DNA from: Streptomyces sp. NBC_01429
GTDB lineage: Bacteria; Actinomycetota; Actinomycetes; Streptomycetales; Streptomycetaceae
Direction: 5' to 3'
Assembly (NCBI RefSeq): GCF_036231945.1
Contig: NZ_CP109599.1
Location: forward strand, 4,868,501 to 4,932,500
Length of the DNA: 64,000 bases
Both the position numbers and the translations under genes were made by a program. Below are positions 30,093 through 39,265 of the stretch, in pieces (positions within the stretch are counted from its first letter, which is position 1; each line of letters opens with the position of its first letter). The notes under the pieces are model-generated. The model worked only from the letters and a program-made list of their open reading frames with translations, ran no database searches and was not told the DNA's origin.

Positions 30093-31387
30093 CCTCCCGC
30101 GAGCCGCACGACACGCCTCCCGGTCCGGGCGGTCCGGGAGGGCGGGGAGGCGTGCCCTCCACCGGGCCCGCCTCCGCCCGGCCCGCCTCCTTCCTGGAGA
30201 TGTGGCGGGAGCTGAAGCCCCTCGGGCGCTCCGCCGACAGCGGCGGCTACCGCCGCTACGCCTGGACGGCCGCCGACACCGACTGCCGCGCCTGGTTCCG
30301 GGCCCAGGCCGAGTCGCGCGGGCTGACCTACGAGACCGACCGCAACGGCAACCAGTGGGCCTGGCTCGGTGACCCGCTCGCCGGGGACGCCGTCGTGACC
30401 GGCTCGCATCTGGACTCCGTACCCGACGGCGGCGCCTTCGACGGACCGCTCGGAGTCGTCTCCTCCTTCGCCGCGCTCGACGAACTGCGCGGACGCGGCG
30501 CGCGGTTCCGCAAGCCGCTCGCCATCACCAACTTCGGCGACGAGGAGGGCGCCCGCTTCGGTCTCGCCTGCGTCGGCTCCCGGCTCACGGCGGGCCGGCT
30601 CACCCCGGACCTGGCCCACGCGCTGCGCGACGGCGACGGCGTCTCGCTGCCGAAGGCCATGGAGGCCGCCGGCCACGACCCGTCCGCCCTCGGCCCCGAC
30701 CCGGAACGGCTCGCGCGCATCGGCGCGTTCGTCGAACTCCACGTCGAGCAGGGCCGCGCCCTCGACCTCTCCGGCGACCCCGTCGGCATCGCCTCCGCGA
30801 TCTGGCCGCACGGCCGCTGGCGGTTCGACTTCCACGGCGAGGCCAACCACGCCGGCACCACCCGCCTCGCCGACCGCCGCGACCCGATGCTCAGCTACGC
30901 CGAGACCGTCCTCGCCGCCCGCCGCGAGGCCGAACTCGCCGGGGCGCTCGCCACCTTCGGCAAGGTCTCCGTCGAGCCCAACGGCGTCAACGCCATCCCC
31001 TCCCTCGTCCGTGGCTGGCTGGATTCCCGCGCCGCCGACCAGCCCGCCCTGGACACCGTCGTGGCCGGTATCGAGAGGGCCGCCCGGGAGAGCGCCGACC
31101 GGGCCGGGATCGATCTGCGGGTGGTACGGGAGTCCTTCAGCCCCGTCGTCGAGTTCCAGCACGCCCTGCGGGACGAACTCGGCAAGATCCTCGGTCAGCC
31201 GCCCGTCCTGGGGACCGGCGCCGGACACGACGCGGGGATCCTGTCCGGATCGGTCCCGACCGCCATGCTGTTCGTACGGAATCCGACCGGCGTCTCGCAC
31301 TCCCCGGCCGAGTACGCCACCGAGGACGACTGCGTGGCCGGGGTCCTGGCGCTCGCCGACGTACTGGAAGGACTCGCGTGCACATGA
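30089..31387 (+). CDS. M20 family amidohydrolase (allantoate amidohydrolase-like) in hut operon
   Basis: A 432-residue zinc-dependent amidohydrolase of the M20/hydantoinase-carbamoylase group. Metal ligands are in GSHLDSVPDGGAFDG, DEEGARFG and ELHVEQGRALD; the dimer/lid residues are in FHGEANHAGTT and GAGHDAGIL. Homologues are annotated allantoate deiminase or N-carbamoyl amino acid hydrolase. It is ATGA-coupled to both hutU and hutF. No HutG is present here, so it is a good candidate for the N-formyl-L-glutamate hydrolysis that must follow HutF. Confidence 0.92.
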   Translation: MTSREPHDTPPGPGGPGGRGGVPSTGPASARPASFLEMWRELKPLGRSADSGGYRRYAWTAADTDCRAWFRAQAESRGLTYETDRNGNQWAWLGDPLAGDAVVTGSHLDSVPDGGAFDGPLGVVSSFAALDELRGRGARFRKPLAITNFGDEEGARFGLACVGSRLTAGRLTPDLAHALRDGDGVSLPKAMEAAGHDPSALGPDPERLARIGAFVELHVEQGRALDLSGDPVGIASAIWPHGRWRFDFHGEANHAGTTRLADRRDPMLSYAETVLAARREAELAGALATFGKVSVEPNGVNAIPSLVRGWLDSRAADQPALDTVVAGIERAARESADRAGIDLRVVRESFSPVVEFQHALRDELGKILGQPPVLGTGAGHDAGILSGSVPTAMLFVRNPTGVSHSPAEYATEDDCVAGVLALADVLEGLACT

Positions 31388-32871
31388 CGACCCCGCCGCA
31401 GCCGGCCGCCCCCCGCGCCGACCGCTCCTACTGGCTGGAGCACGCCTGGCTGGAACACGCCCGGCTCACCACCGCAGCGGCGGGCGACAGCGCGGGCGTC
31501 ACCGCCTCGGCCGGCCCGACAGCCGCTGTGCGGGCCAGCTCAGCCGCCGCCCCCTCGGCCACCCCTCCGACCACCCCGCGCGTCGAGTCCGGGGTGCTCG
31601 TCACCGTCGCCGACGGCCGGATCGCCGAGGTCCGCACCGGCGTCGGGGCCCCGCCGCCCGGGGCCACGGCGCTGCGCGGGCTCACGCTGCCCGGCCTGGC
31701 CAACGCCCACTCCCACGCCTTCCACCGCGCCCTGCGCTCCTCCGTCCAGGTCGGCTCCGGCACCTTCTGGACCTGGCGCGAGGTCATGTACGGCGTCGCG
31801 GACCGGCTCACGCCCGACTCGTACCACGCGCTCGCCCGCGCCGTGTACGCCGAGATGGCACTCGCCGGCATCACCGCCGTCGGCGAGTTCCACTATCTGC
31901 ACCACGCGCCCGGCGGGGCGCCCTACGCCGACCCGAACGCCATGGGGGAGGCCCTGATCGAGGCCGCAGCCGAGGCCGGGATCCGGATCACCCTCCTCGA
32001 CACGGCCTATCTCTCCTCGGGCTTCGGCGCCGCCCCCGACCGCCACCAGCTCCGCTTCTCCGACGGCACGGCGGACGCCTGGGCCGCACGCTGTTCAGTT
32101 GTCAAGGATCGCGGCCACGCCAGGATCGGCGCGGCCATCCACTCCGTACGGGCCGTCCCCGCCGGGCAGTTGAGCACGGTCGCGCGGTGGGCCCAGGAGC
32201 GGCGGGCCCCGCTCCATGTACACCTTTCCGAGCAGACCGCCGAGAACGACGCCTGCCAGGATGCCTACGGCCGGACGCCCACCCGGCTCCTCGCCGACCA
32301 CGGAGTCCTCGGCCCCGGCACCACCGCTGTCCACGGCACGCACCTCACCGACGAGGACATCGCCCTGCTCGGCTCCACCCGGACCGGCACCTGTATGTGT
32401 CCCACCACCGAGCGCGACCTCGCCGACGGCATCGGACCGGCCGCCCGCCTCCAGCGCGCGGGCTCCCCGCTGTCGCTCGGCAGCGACAGCCACGCCGTGA
32501 TCGACATCCTCGAAGAGGCGCGCGCGATGGAACTGGACGAGCGCCTGCGCACCAGGACCCGGGGCCACTGGACCGCCGCCGCGCTGCTGCGCGCCGCCAC
32601 CGCCGACGGGCACGCCGCCCTCGGCTGGCACGAGGCGGGCCGGATCGAGCCGGGCGCGCTCGCGGATCTCACCACGATCGCCCTGGACTCGGTCAGGACA
32701 GCCGGACCGGAACCCCGGCTCGGCGCGGAGACCGCCGTATTCGCCGCCTCCGCGGCTGATGTACGCCATACGGTCGTGGGCGGCCGGCACCTCGTACGGG
32801 ACGGGGTCCACACCCTGGTCCCCGACGTCCCCGCCGCGCTCGCCGAATCCGTCGCCGCCCTGCGCGGCTGA
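31384..32871 (+). CDS. hutF: formimidoylglutamate deiminase
   Basis: Amidohydrolase-superfamily enzyme that converts N-formimidoyl-L-glutamate to N-formyl-L-glutamate plus ammonia. Metal ligands are in GLANAHSHAFHRAL, LHVHLSEQ, HGTHL and LGSDSHAVID, and GTFWTWREVMY is a HutF signature. At 495 residues it is longer than most (about 450) because of an Ala/Thr/Pro-rich insert near residues 20-60. The ATG at 31384 overlaps the previous stop; GTG 31378 is the alternative. Confidence 0.93.
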   Translation: MTTPPQPAAPRADRSYWLEHAWLEHARLTTAAAGDSAGVTASAGPTAAVRASSAAAPSATPPTTPRVESGVLVTVADGRIAEVRTGVGAPPPGATALRGLTLPGLANAHSHAFHRALRSSVQVGSGTFWTWREVMYGVADRLTPDSYHALARAVYAEMALAGITAVGEFHYLHHAPGGAPYADPNAMGEALIEAAAEAGIRITLLDTAYLSSGFGAAPDRHQLRFSDGTADAWAARCSVVKDRGHARIGAAIHSVRAVPAGQLSTVARWAQERRAPLHVHLSEQTAENDACQDAYGRTPTRLLADHGVLGPGTTAVHGTHLTDEDIALLGSTRTGTCMCPTTERDLADGIGPAARLQRAGSPLSLGSDSHAVIDILEEARAMELDERLRTRTRGHWTAAALLRAATADGHAALGWHEAGRIEPGALADLTTIALDSVRTAGPEPRLGAETAVFAASAADVRHTVVGGRHLVRDGVHTLVPDVPAALAESVAALRG

Positions 32872-33000
32872 CCCCGCCGAAGCCGCTGACCCCGCTGAAG
32901 CCGCCGAAGCCGCCGGAGCCGCCGGAGCCCGAGGCGAAGAGGCCGCCCGAGCCGCCGCCCCCGAAGCCGCCAGAGCCCGAGCCGCCGCCCCTGAACAGGA
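32872..33000 (+). repeat. GAAGCCGCC-rich degenerate repeat between hutF and hutI
   Basis: This spacer is made almost entirely of triplet-based repeats (GAAGCCGCC, GAGCCGCCG). It is open in the hutI frame as a Lys/Pro/Glu-rich string but offers no start codon there, so it is treated as non-coding. Possible mRNA structure between the two genes. Confidence 0.7.
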
Positions 33001-33011
33001 GCATCCCCGCG

Positions 33012-34226
33012 ATGACGACCACAGCCCTCACCAACATCGCCAGTCTGGTCACCAACGACCCCTCCCTCGGTGACGGAACCCCCATCGGTCTGATCCAGGA
33101 CGCGGCCGTCGTCATCGACGGCGACCGCATCGCCTGGGTCGGTGAATCAAGCAAAGCACCCGCCACTGACAACGCCCTCGACGCGGGCGGCCGGGCCGTC
33201 GTCCCCGGCTTCGTCGACTCCCACTCCCACCTCGTCTTCGCGGGCGACCGCACTCAGGAGTTCAACGCCCGGATGTCCGGCCGCGCCTACTCCGCCGGCG
33301 GCATCCGCACCACCGTCGCCGCCACCCGCGCCGCGACCGACGCCGAGCTGAGCGCCAACGTCGCCCGGTACCTCGCGGAGGCCCTGCGCCAGGGCACCAC
33401 CACCCAGGAGACCAAGTCGGGGTACGGCCTCACCGTCCACGACGAGGCCCGCGCCCTGCGCATCGCCCGCGAACAGACCGACGAGGTCACCTACCTCGGC
33501 GCCCACATCGTGCCGCCCGACCCCGCGTACGCCACCGACCCCGCCGCGTACGTCGCCCTCGTCACCGGCGAGATGCTCGACGCCTGCGCGCCCCACGCCC
33601 GCTGGATCGACGTCTTCTGCGAGCAGGGCGCCTTCGACGGCGACCAGGCCCGCGCGATCCTCACCGCGGGCCGTGCCAAGGGCCTGCACCCCCGCGTCCA
33701 CGCCAACCAGCTGTCGTACGGCCCCGGCGTCCAGCTCGCCGTCGAACTCGACGCCGCCTCCGCCGACCACTGCACCCACCTCACCGACGCCGACGTCGAC
33801 GCGCTCGCCCACAGCGACACGGTCGCCACGCTGCTCCCCGGCGCCGAGTTCTCCACCAGGGCCGCGTGGCCCGACGCCCGCAGGCTGCTCGACGCGGGCG
33901 CGACCGTCGCGCTCTCCACCGACTGCAACCCGGGCTCCTCGTTCACCTCCTCCATGCCCTTCTGCATCGCCCTCGCCGTACGCGACATGGGCATGACCCC
34001 GGACGAGGCGATCTGGTCGGCCACCGCGGGCGGCGCGGCCGCCCTGCGCCGCCAGGACATCGGCCGGCTGACCCCCGGCGCCCGCGCCGACCTCGTCCTC
34101 CTCGACGCCCCGAGCCATGTCCATCTCGCGTACCGCCCGGGGGTCCCGCTCGTCACGGCGGTCTGGCGCGGCGGCAGGCGGTCCACTCCCGTGGACGCGC
34201 CAACGCCCGGACGCCCGCTCCCGTAG
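33012..34226 (+). CDS. hutI: imidazolonepropionase
   Basis: Hydrolyses 4-imidazolone-5-propionate to N-formimidoyl-L-glutamate. The 404-residue protein shows VVPGFVDSHSHLVFAGDR (metal His pair), GTTTQETKSGYGLT, HANQL, SADHCTHL and STDCNPGSSF (metal Asp). AGGAG is 11 bases before the ATG. Last gene of the hut operon, separated from hutF by an unusual repeat-rich spacer. Confidence 0.96.
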   Translation: MTTTALTNIASLVTNDPSLGDGTPIGLIQDAAVVIDGDRIAWVGESSKAPATDNALDAGGRAVVPGFVDSHSHLVFAGDRTQEFNARMSGRAYSAGGIRTTVAATRAATDAELSANVARYLAEALRQGTTTQETKSGYGLTVHDEARALRIAREQTDEVTYLGAHIVPPDPAYATDPAAYVALVTGEMLDACAPHARWIDVFCEQGAFDGDQARAILTAGRAKGLHPRVHANQLSYGPGVQLAVELDAASADHCTHLTDADVDALAHSDTVATLLPGAEFSTRAAWPDARRLLDAGATVALSTDCNPGSSFTSSMPFCIALAVRDMGMTPDEAIWSATAGGAAALRRQDIGRLTPGARADLVLLDAPSHVHLAYRPGVPLVTAVWRGGRRSTPVDAPTPGRPLP

Positions 34227-34266
34227 ACGGGCAGACGCTTGGACGCCCGCCCGCGCAGACGCGCGC

Positions 34267-35673
34267 TCACGCCTTCAGTACGGCGATCTCACTGATCCTC
34301 GGCCGCAGATTGCGTACGGCCCGCGTCTTCTCGTACGGCTTCAGCCGTCGCTGCATCGTCTCGAAGTGCTCGTCCCCGCGCGCCGACGAGACGTGCTCGT
34401 AGTCCACCAAAAACTGCGACCAGCTCTCGCAGGCGGCCTCAAGATGGCCGAATTCCAGCTGGCGCTGCGCCAGTACGGCGAGGAAGTGGACGCGGCCCTG
34501 GCGCTCGTTCTTCCGCTGCGCCTTCAGGGACTGCTGGAGGGCGGAGATGGAGCCCGGCAGGTCCTTGAACTCGTACAGCACGTGCGAGACATGGAAGAGA
34601 TACCCCGTCCTGTCGTAGAAGCCCACGGACTCGCGCCGGTCGTCCGCCCTGTTCAGCGCCGTCTCCGTCTGCCGGAGCCGGGCCAGGGCCTGGCGTTTGT
34701 CCCCGACCATCGCGGCGGCGTGGGCCTGCTGCCCCGAGAGGAACGCCTGAAGGCGCGGCTCGGCCTTCGGCGACGCCTCGGCGGCCGAGTCCGCGAGTTC
34801 CAGTGCGCGCTTTCCGTACCCGAGGTTCGACGCCTGGAGCGACATGCCGCGCAGCGTGCGGCAGTACGTGACGTGGTCCTCGGCGGCGCCCGCCAGCTCC
34901 AGCGCCCGGAGGTAGTACCGCTGGCCGAGACCGTGCGCCCGCTCGTACATCGCCATCCATCCGGTCAGATAGACCAGATCGGACGCGGCGGCCAGCATGT
35001 CCTTGCGTATGGGTTCGGGCGCCTCGGCCTTCAGCCACGGCATGACCGTGTTCACGAGGAAGGCGGCCGCCATCGGGCGCGCGTGTCCACCGCCCAACTC
35101 ATCGAGAATGTCGGCTATTCGGTCCGTCATCGTGCGTACGGCCTGTACTTGCGGGGCGCCGATCCGCACCGTCCGCTTCCCCGGAGCGGCGTTCGGCGGG
35201 GTGGCGGCGTGCGCCAGATCCGGGAACAGCGGGACGACAGCGGCAGCGGAGAACAGCCCCGCGGCGATCAGACTCCGGCGCGAGGGGTCCATGTCCGCTC
35301 TCCCCATGTCGACCAGCTCTTCCAGGGTGTTGGTGCGTGAACTCCCCGGTGTGGCGGTTGAGTCGGGCGGCCGGCCGGCGCCGGACGGGTCCGACCCGTC
35401 CGGCCGGTGGCGGGCGGTCGGCAGACCGGCCTCCGCGTGGGTGACCGGCCGTCGCAGTTTCCGCGCGAACGCCTCCACGATCAGCGGCCTGACCTGCTCC
35501 TTCGGTATGGTGCCCGCCACCCAGTGCGAGACCGCCGACTGGTCGTAGTGGAGTTCGAGACCGGCTTCGGCGCCCATGCGATTGATGATCTGTGCGAACT
35601 GCGAACGAGACCACTTCGACTGCGTCAGCAGGGCGGCCAGGCCGGTGTTGGGCGTGCGTGAATTACTCGCCAT
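34267..35673 (-). CDS. TPR-containing transcriptional regulator (NsdA-like)
   Basis: A 468-residue protein. An N-terminal helix-turn-helix-like region (SRSQFAQIINRMGAEAG to YDQSAVSHWVAGTIPK, about 20-60) is followed by a linker, SRRSLIAAGLFSAAAVVPLF (a segment found in many streptomycete regulators of this type), and a long helical TPR-like C terminus (residues 190-460). NsdA in S. coelicolor, a regulator of sporulation and antibiotic production, shares this layout. Convergent with hutI. Confidence 0.82.
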   Translation of the reverse strand: MASNSRTPNTGLAALLTQSKWSRSQFAQIINRMGAEAGLELHYDQSAVSHWVAGTIPKEQVRPLIVEAFARKLRRPVTHAEAGLPTARHRPDGSDPSGAGRPPDSTATPGSSRTNTLEELVDMGRADMDPSRRSLIAAGLFSAAAVVPLFPDLAHAATPPNAAPGKRTVRIGAPQVQAVRTMTDRIADILDELGGGHARPMAAAFLVNTVMPWLKAEAPEPIRKDMLAAASDLVYLTGWMAMYERAHGLGQRYYLRALELAGAAEDHVTYCRTLRGMSLQASNLGYGKRALELADSAAEASPKAEPRLQAFLSGQQAHAAAMVGDKRQALARLRQTETALNRADDRRESVGFYDRTGYLFHVSHVLYEFKDLPGSISALQQSLKAQRKNERQGRVHFLAVLAQRQLEFGHLEAACESWSQFLVDYEHVSSARGDEHFETMQRRLKPYEKTRAVRNLRPRISEIAVLKA

Positions 35674-35831
35674 GGTTCCAACTCCCCCATGCGTTCATGG
35701 CTTTCATCATCAGACCTTCCTCCACGGTACTCGCGGAGGGAGATAACGCGGTTCTCTCGTCATAGAGGCATGTCGCAGCGGAGAACAGAAGCACCGGCAA
35801 AGCAGCAGAGAACGCGAATACGGGGGTCAAG

Positions 35832-36281
35832 GTGACCACAGTGACAGACGACAGAACAGGTGGCACAGGCGAAAACGCGCACACCACGCAATCCACGCCG
35901 ACCGCCCACCCGACCAACACCCCATCATCCACTTTTCCCTCGGTCCCGGACCGTGACGTCATCAGCCTCGACGCGGACCGGGCCCTCGCGCCGCACCGCA
36001 TGATGCCGCCACCGGCCGAGATCGCCGATCTGACCGTCCGGCTGATCAGCCACGGCGCGCGGCTCGTCGCCGTCGTGGAGACGATCCCCGAATCCGAACA
36101 CTCCGTACGGGCGAAGGGCGCGCTCAAGGACTGGTACGACCTGACCGACGGCGGCCCCGGCGAGGGAGCCATGGCCAACTGGGTCCATATGCGGGCCATG
36201 GCACGCATGTGCCGCACCTTCATGGACTACCTGGGGGAGCGGGACCGCGAGCGGCAACGCGACGGGCGGCGCCGAACGTGA
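35832..36281 (+). CDS. small soluble protein (DUF6415-like)
   Basis: A 149-residue protein with a Thr/Pro-rich N terminus (about 45 residues) and a helical domain, DLTVRLISHGARLVAVVETI then PESEHSVRAKGALKDWYDL and MRAMARMCRTFMDYL. This resembles DUF6415 proteins that occur near streptomycete regulators; I am not sure of the name. GTG start at 35832. The stop overlaps a 30-codon gene as GTGA. It is divergent from the TPR regulator, which may control it. Confidence 0.75.
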   Translation: MTTVTDDRTGGTGENAHTTQSTPTAHPTNTPSSTFPSVPDRDVISLDADRALAPHRMMPPPAEIADLTVRLISHGARLVAVVETIPESEHSVRAKGALKDWYDLTDGGPGEGAMANWVHMRAMARMCRTFMDYLGERDRERQRDGRRRT

Positions 36282-36370
36282 GTCCGGAAGGGAGACAGCA
36301 AGCATGGTTCGTCGTCGCGGTCTGCACCCTGGGGCTGACGATCGCCCTGGCCGTCGGGCTGCGGCTGTGA
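36278..36370 (+). CDS. 30-residue single-pass membrane peptide
   Basis: GTG 36278 overlaps the previous TGA (GTGA), so it would be translated by coupling. The peptide begins VSPEGRQQAW and continues FVVAVCTLGLTIALAVGLRL, one membrane helix and almost nothing else. Codon use fits coding DNA. It contains one Cys inside the membrane segment. The coupling with an upstream soluble gene suggests the two work together, for example as membrane tether and partner. Confidence 0.55.
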   Translation: MSPEGRQQAWFVVAVCTLGLTIALAVGLRL

Positions 36371-36575
36371 CCGGCTGAGCGCACGTGGGGCTTCAACCTT
36401 CCTGCGCCCCACCTGCCCCACCTGAACGAACTGCACCACCCGCACCACCCGCACCACCTCTCCCGCCCGTCACGTGGCATCTCCTGATCCGTCACCAGGT
36501 GGGCGACTGGCACTGTCCCGCAATGATTTCGACCGGTACCGTCCTGTCGAGCGGGGCTGGGACCGGGGGGTCGAG

Positions 36576-37712
36576 TTGAGCGATGTACGCAGTGCCGCAC
36601 GCCCGCGCATCCGGGTGGTGGCGCCGGGGGAACTGACCGAGGCGGAAGCCGGGGCATGGCGCGCGTTGCGCGCCGCGTCGGGGGCGCCGGCCAATCCGTT
36701 CATGGAACCGGAGTTCACGGCGGCGGTCGGCGAGGTCCGGCGGGGGGCCCGGGTCGCCGTCGTACGGGACGGCGGAAGCGCCGGGAGCGGCGGAAACGCC
36801 TGGGGTGGCGAACCGGTCGGCTTCTTCCCGTACGAGAAGGGGCCGCTGGGCCTGGGCAGGGCGATCGGGCTCGGCGTGTCGGACTGCCAGGGCGGGGTGT
36901 TCCGGGCGGGGCTCGGGCTGTCGGCGCGCGAACTGCTCAAGGGCTGCGCGCTGTCCACCTGGGAGTTCGACAACCTCGAAGCGGGTCAGGGGCTGTTCGT
37001 CCCGGCCGCCGCCGAGGAGCTGGAGTCCCCGGTCATCGACGTGGGGGAGGGGTACGAGGCGTACGAGGCGGTGCTGCGCGCGCGGTCGCCCAAGTTCTTC
37101 CGTACGACGACCGCGAAGGAACGCAGGCTGGCCCGCCAGGTCGGCGAGGTCCGCTTCGTCTTCGACGAGCGCGACCCGGCCGCCCTGCGCACCCTCATGG
37201 AGTGGAAATCCGCGCAGTACCGCAGGACGGGCCGCCGTGACCGCTTCGCGAAGGAGTGGATCAGTACGCTCGTGCGCCGGCTCGCCGCGACCCGCACGCC
37301 CGCGTGCTCCGGCGTGCTCTCCGTGCTGTACGTGGCCGACCGCCCCGTCGCCGCTCACTTCGGGCTGCGCTCGCGCACCGTGCTGTCCTGCTGGTTCCCG
37401 GCGTACGAACCGGAGTTCGCCAGGTATTCGCCCGGGCTGATCCTCCATCTGCGGATGGCCGAGGCCGCCGCCGGCGCGGGCATCGGCCTGCTCGACCTGG
37501 GGCGCGGGGCGGCGGAGTACAAGGACGCGCTGAAGACCGGCGGGCTGCGGGTGTACGAGGGCTCCGCCGCCCGGCCGGGCGCGCGGGCGGCCCTCCACCG
37601 GCTGAGCAAGGAGCCGTCCCGTCGCGCGCACAGCTTCGTACGGAACCGGCCCGCCCTGGCCCGCTACGCGCAGCGGACGCTGAACCGGGCGGGCCGGCTA
37701 CGGGGCAGATGA
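36576..37712 (+). CDS. GNAT-fold acyltransferase, CelD/BcsL-like
   Basis: A protein of about 378 residues with the PF13480-type (CelD, FemAB-like) acetyltransferase layout: AWRALRAASGAPANPFMEPE, KFFRTTTAKERRLARQVG, LMEWKSAQYRRTGR and LLDLGRGAAEYKDALKTGG. Such enzymes modify extracellular polysaccharide or its precursors. I prefer the TTG at 36576, which has a G-rich site upstream, since codons 36474-36530 are AT-rich at third positions; GTG 36474 is the longer alternative. First gene of the glycan locus; its stop is followed closely by the GT2 gene. Confidence 0.8.
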   Translation: MSDVRSAARPRIRVVAPGELTEAEAGAWRALRAASGAPANPFMEPEFTAAVGEVRRGARVAVVRDGGSAGSGGNAWGGEPVGFFPYEKGPLGLGRAIGLGVSDCQGGVFRAGLGLSARELLKGCALSTWEFDNLEAGQGLFVPAAAEELESPVIDVGEGYEAYEAVLRARSPKFFRTTTAKERRLARQVGEVRFVFDERDPAALRTLMEWKSAQYRRTGRRDRFAKEWISTLVRRLAATRTPACSGVLSVLYVADRPVAAHFGLRSRTVLSCWFPAYEPEFARYSPGLILHLRMAEAAAGAGIGLLDLGRGAAEYKDALKTGGLRVYEGSAARPGARAALHRLSKEPSRRAHSFVRNRPALARYAQRTLNRAGRLRGR

Positions 37713-37756
37713 CGGCAGGGACACCGCATCGACAACGCATCGAGAAGGGGGAGCCG

Positions 37757-39265
37757 ATGGCGTACGGACGGAGCGAACGAGGCGGGCGAGGCGAACGAGA
37801 CGGGTGGAAGGGGCGAGGCGGGGGAAGTGAGGGGCGGGCGCAGCGGCCACCGACGTCCATCACGGTGGTCGATCTCGACCTCGATGACGGCGAGGACCAC
37901 AAGGCGCTCTCCCTCGTCCCGGCCCCCGGCGGCCCGCCCCCGGAAGGCGAAGGCGACGTCTACGCGCTCGTACGGTTACGCGGGCGGCCCGTCGCCACCG
38001 TGCTCGGACGGGTACGGGACGGGGAGGCCCCGGCCGAGGTCCTGACCGCCGCGTTCCTGGCGCGTCAGGACCGGTACGGGCGCACGCGGATGTCACCGGC
38101 GCGCCCGGAGCCGTACGGCGTGCTTCCCGCCGAGCAGCCCGTGCCCGATTCCGCCCCCGTGTCCGTTTCCGCCCCCGCCCCGGCGCGTACCACCGCAACG
38201 CCCCCGCCCCCGCTCCCCCTTCCCCGCACCACGGTCGTCGTGGCCACGCGCGAGCGCGCCGGACACGCGGGGCACGCCGGACACGCCGGGCAACTGGCCC
38301 GCGCGCTCGACTCGCTCCTCGCACAGGACCACCCGGACTTCCGCGTCCTCCTCGTGGACAACGCGCCCGTCACGACGGCCACCCGCGACCTGGTCGAGTC
38401 CCGGTACGCGGGCCGCGTCGACCACGTCACCGAGCCCCGGCCGGGACTGGCCGTCGCCCACAACCGGGGTGTCGCCGCCGCCGACGGCGACGTCATCGCC
38501 TTCACGGACGACGACGTGGTCGCCGATCCGCACTGGCTCACCGCGCTCACCGCGCCCTTCGCCACCGACCCCGGCCTCGGCTGTGTCACCGGCCTGATCC
38601 TGCCCGCCCGGCTGACCACCCCCGCGCAGATCCTGCTGGAGAGCCACGGAGGCTTCGCCAAGGGCTTCGAGCCCCGGCTGTACGACCCGGCGCGGCCTCC
38701 CGCCGACGAACCGCTGTTCCCCTTCACGGCGGGCAGCTTCGGCTCGGGCGCGAACATGGCCTTCCGCGCCGGGGCGTTGCGGGCGGTGGGCGGCTTCGAC
38801 CCGGCCACCGGCACCGGAACGCCCGCCAGGGGAGGCGACGACCTCTACGCCTTCGTCCGCGTCCTGACCGCCGGACACCGGCTGCTCTACACGCCCGACG
38901 CGCTCGTCTGGCACCACCACCGTGAGACCTGGCAGGACCTCGGTGACCAGGCGTACGGATACGGTGCCGGGCTCACCGCCTACCTCACCGCGATCCTCGT
39001 CCGCCGCCCCGCCCTGCTGCCCGCCTTCCTCGCCAAGCTCCCGCGCGGCCTGGCCCACGCCCGCGCGATCACGGCCCACCGGGCGGACGGAGTGACAGGC
39101 GCGACAGGCGCGCACGGCGCTGTGCCCGGTGCAGTCCCCGGCGCGCACGGCGCGCACACCCACCCCTGGCCGCGCGTGCTTTCCCGGCTGGAGCGCCGGG
39201 GAATGCTGTACGGCCCGATCGGCTACCTCAAGGCGCGCAGACGGATACGCGGAGGCCGGACATGA
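37757..39265 (+). CDS. family 2 glycosyltransferase
   Basis: A 502-residue GT-A glycosyltransferase with a 160-residue N-terminal region rich in charged and Pro residues. The catalytic domain starts TTVVVATRER, interrupted by a HAG repeat, then FRVLLVDNAP, VIAFTDDDVVADPHW (metal-binding DDD), GSGANMAFR, ARGGDDLYAFVRV (catalytic acid region) and LVWHHHRET. No membrane segment is clear, but LPAFLAKLPRGL suggests peripheral association. ATG 37757 is preceded by GGGGGAG. ATGA overlap with the deacetylase gene. Confidence 0.88.
   Translation: MAYGRSERGGRGERDGWKGRGGGSEGRAQRPPTSITVVDLDLDDGEDHKALSLVPAPGGPPPEGEGDVYALVRLRGRPVATVLGRVRDGEAPAEVLTAAFLARQDRYGRTRMSPARPEPYGVLPAEQPVPDSAPVSVSAPAPARTTATPPPPLPLPRTTVVVATRERAGHAGHAGHAGQLARALDSLLAQDHPDFRVLLVDNAPVTTATRDLVESRYAGRVDHVTEPRPGLAVAHNRGVAAADGDVIAFTDDDVVADPHWLTALTAPFATDPGLGCVTGLILPARLTTPAQILLESHGGFAKGFEPRLYDPARPPADEPLFPFTAGSFGSGANMAFRAGALRAVGGFDPATGTGTPARGGDDLYAFVRVLTAGHRLLYTPDALVWHHHRETWQDLGDQAYGYGAGLTAYLTAILVRRPALLPAFLAKLPRGLAHARAITAHRADGVTGATGAHGAVPGAVPGAHGAHTHPWPRVLSRLERRGMLYGPIGYLKARRRIRGGRT

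Noticed and set aside
36474..36575. Longer N terminus for the CelD-like acyltransferase
   Set aside because: The first codons have many A/T third positions and no ribosome site precedes the GTG, unlike the rest of the gene.
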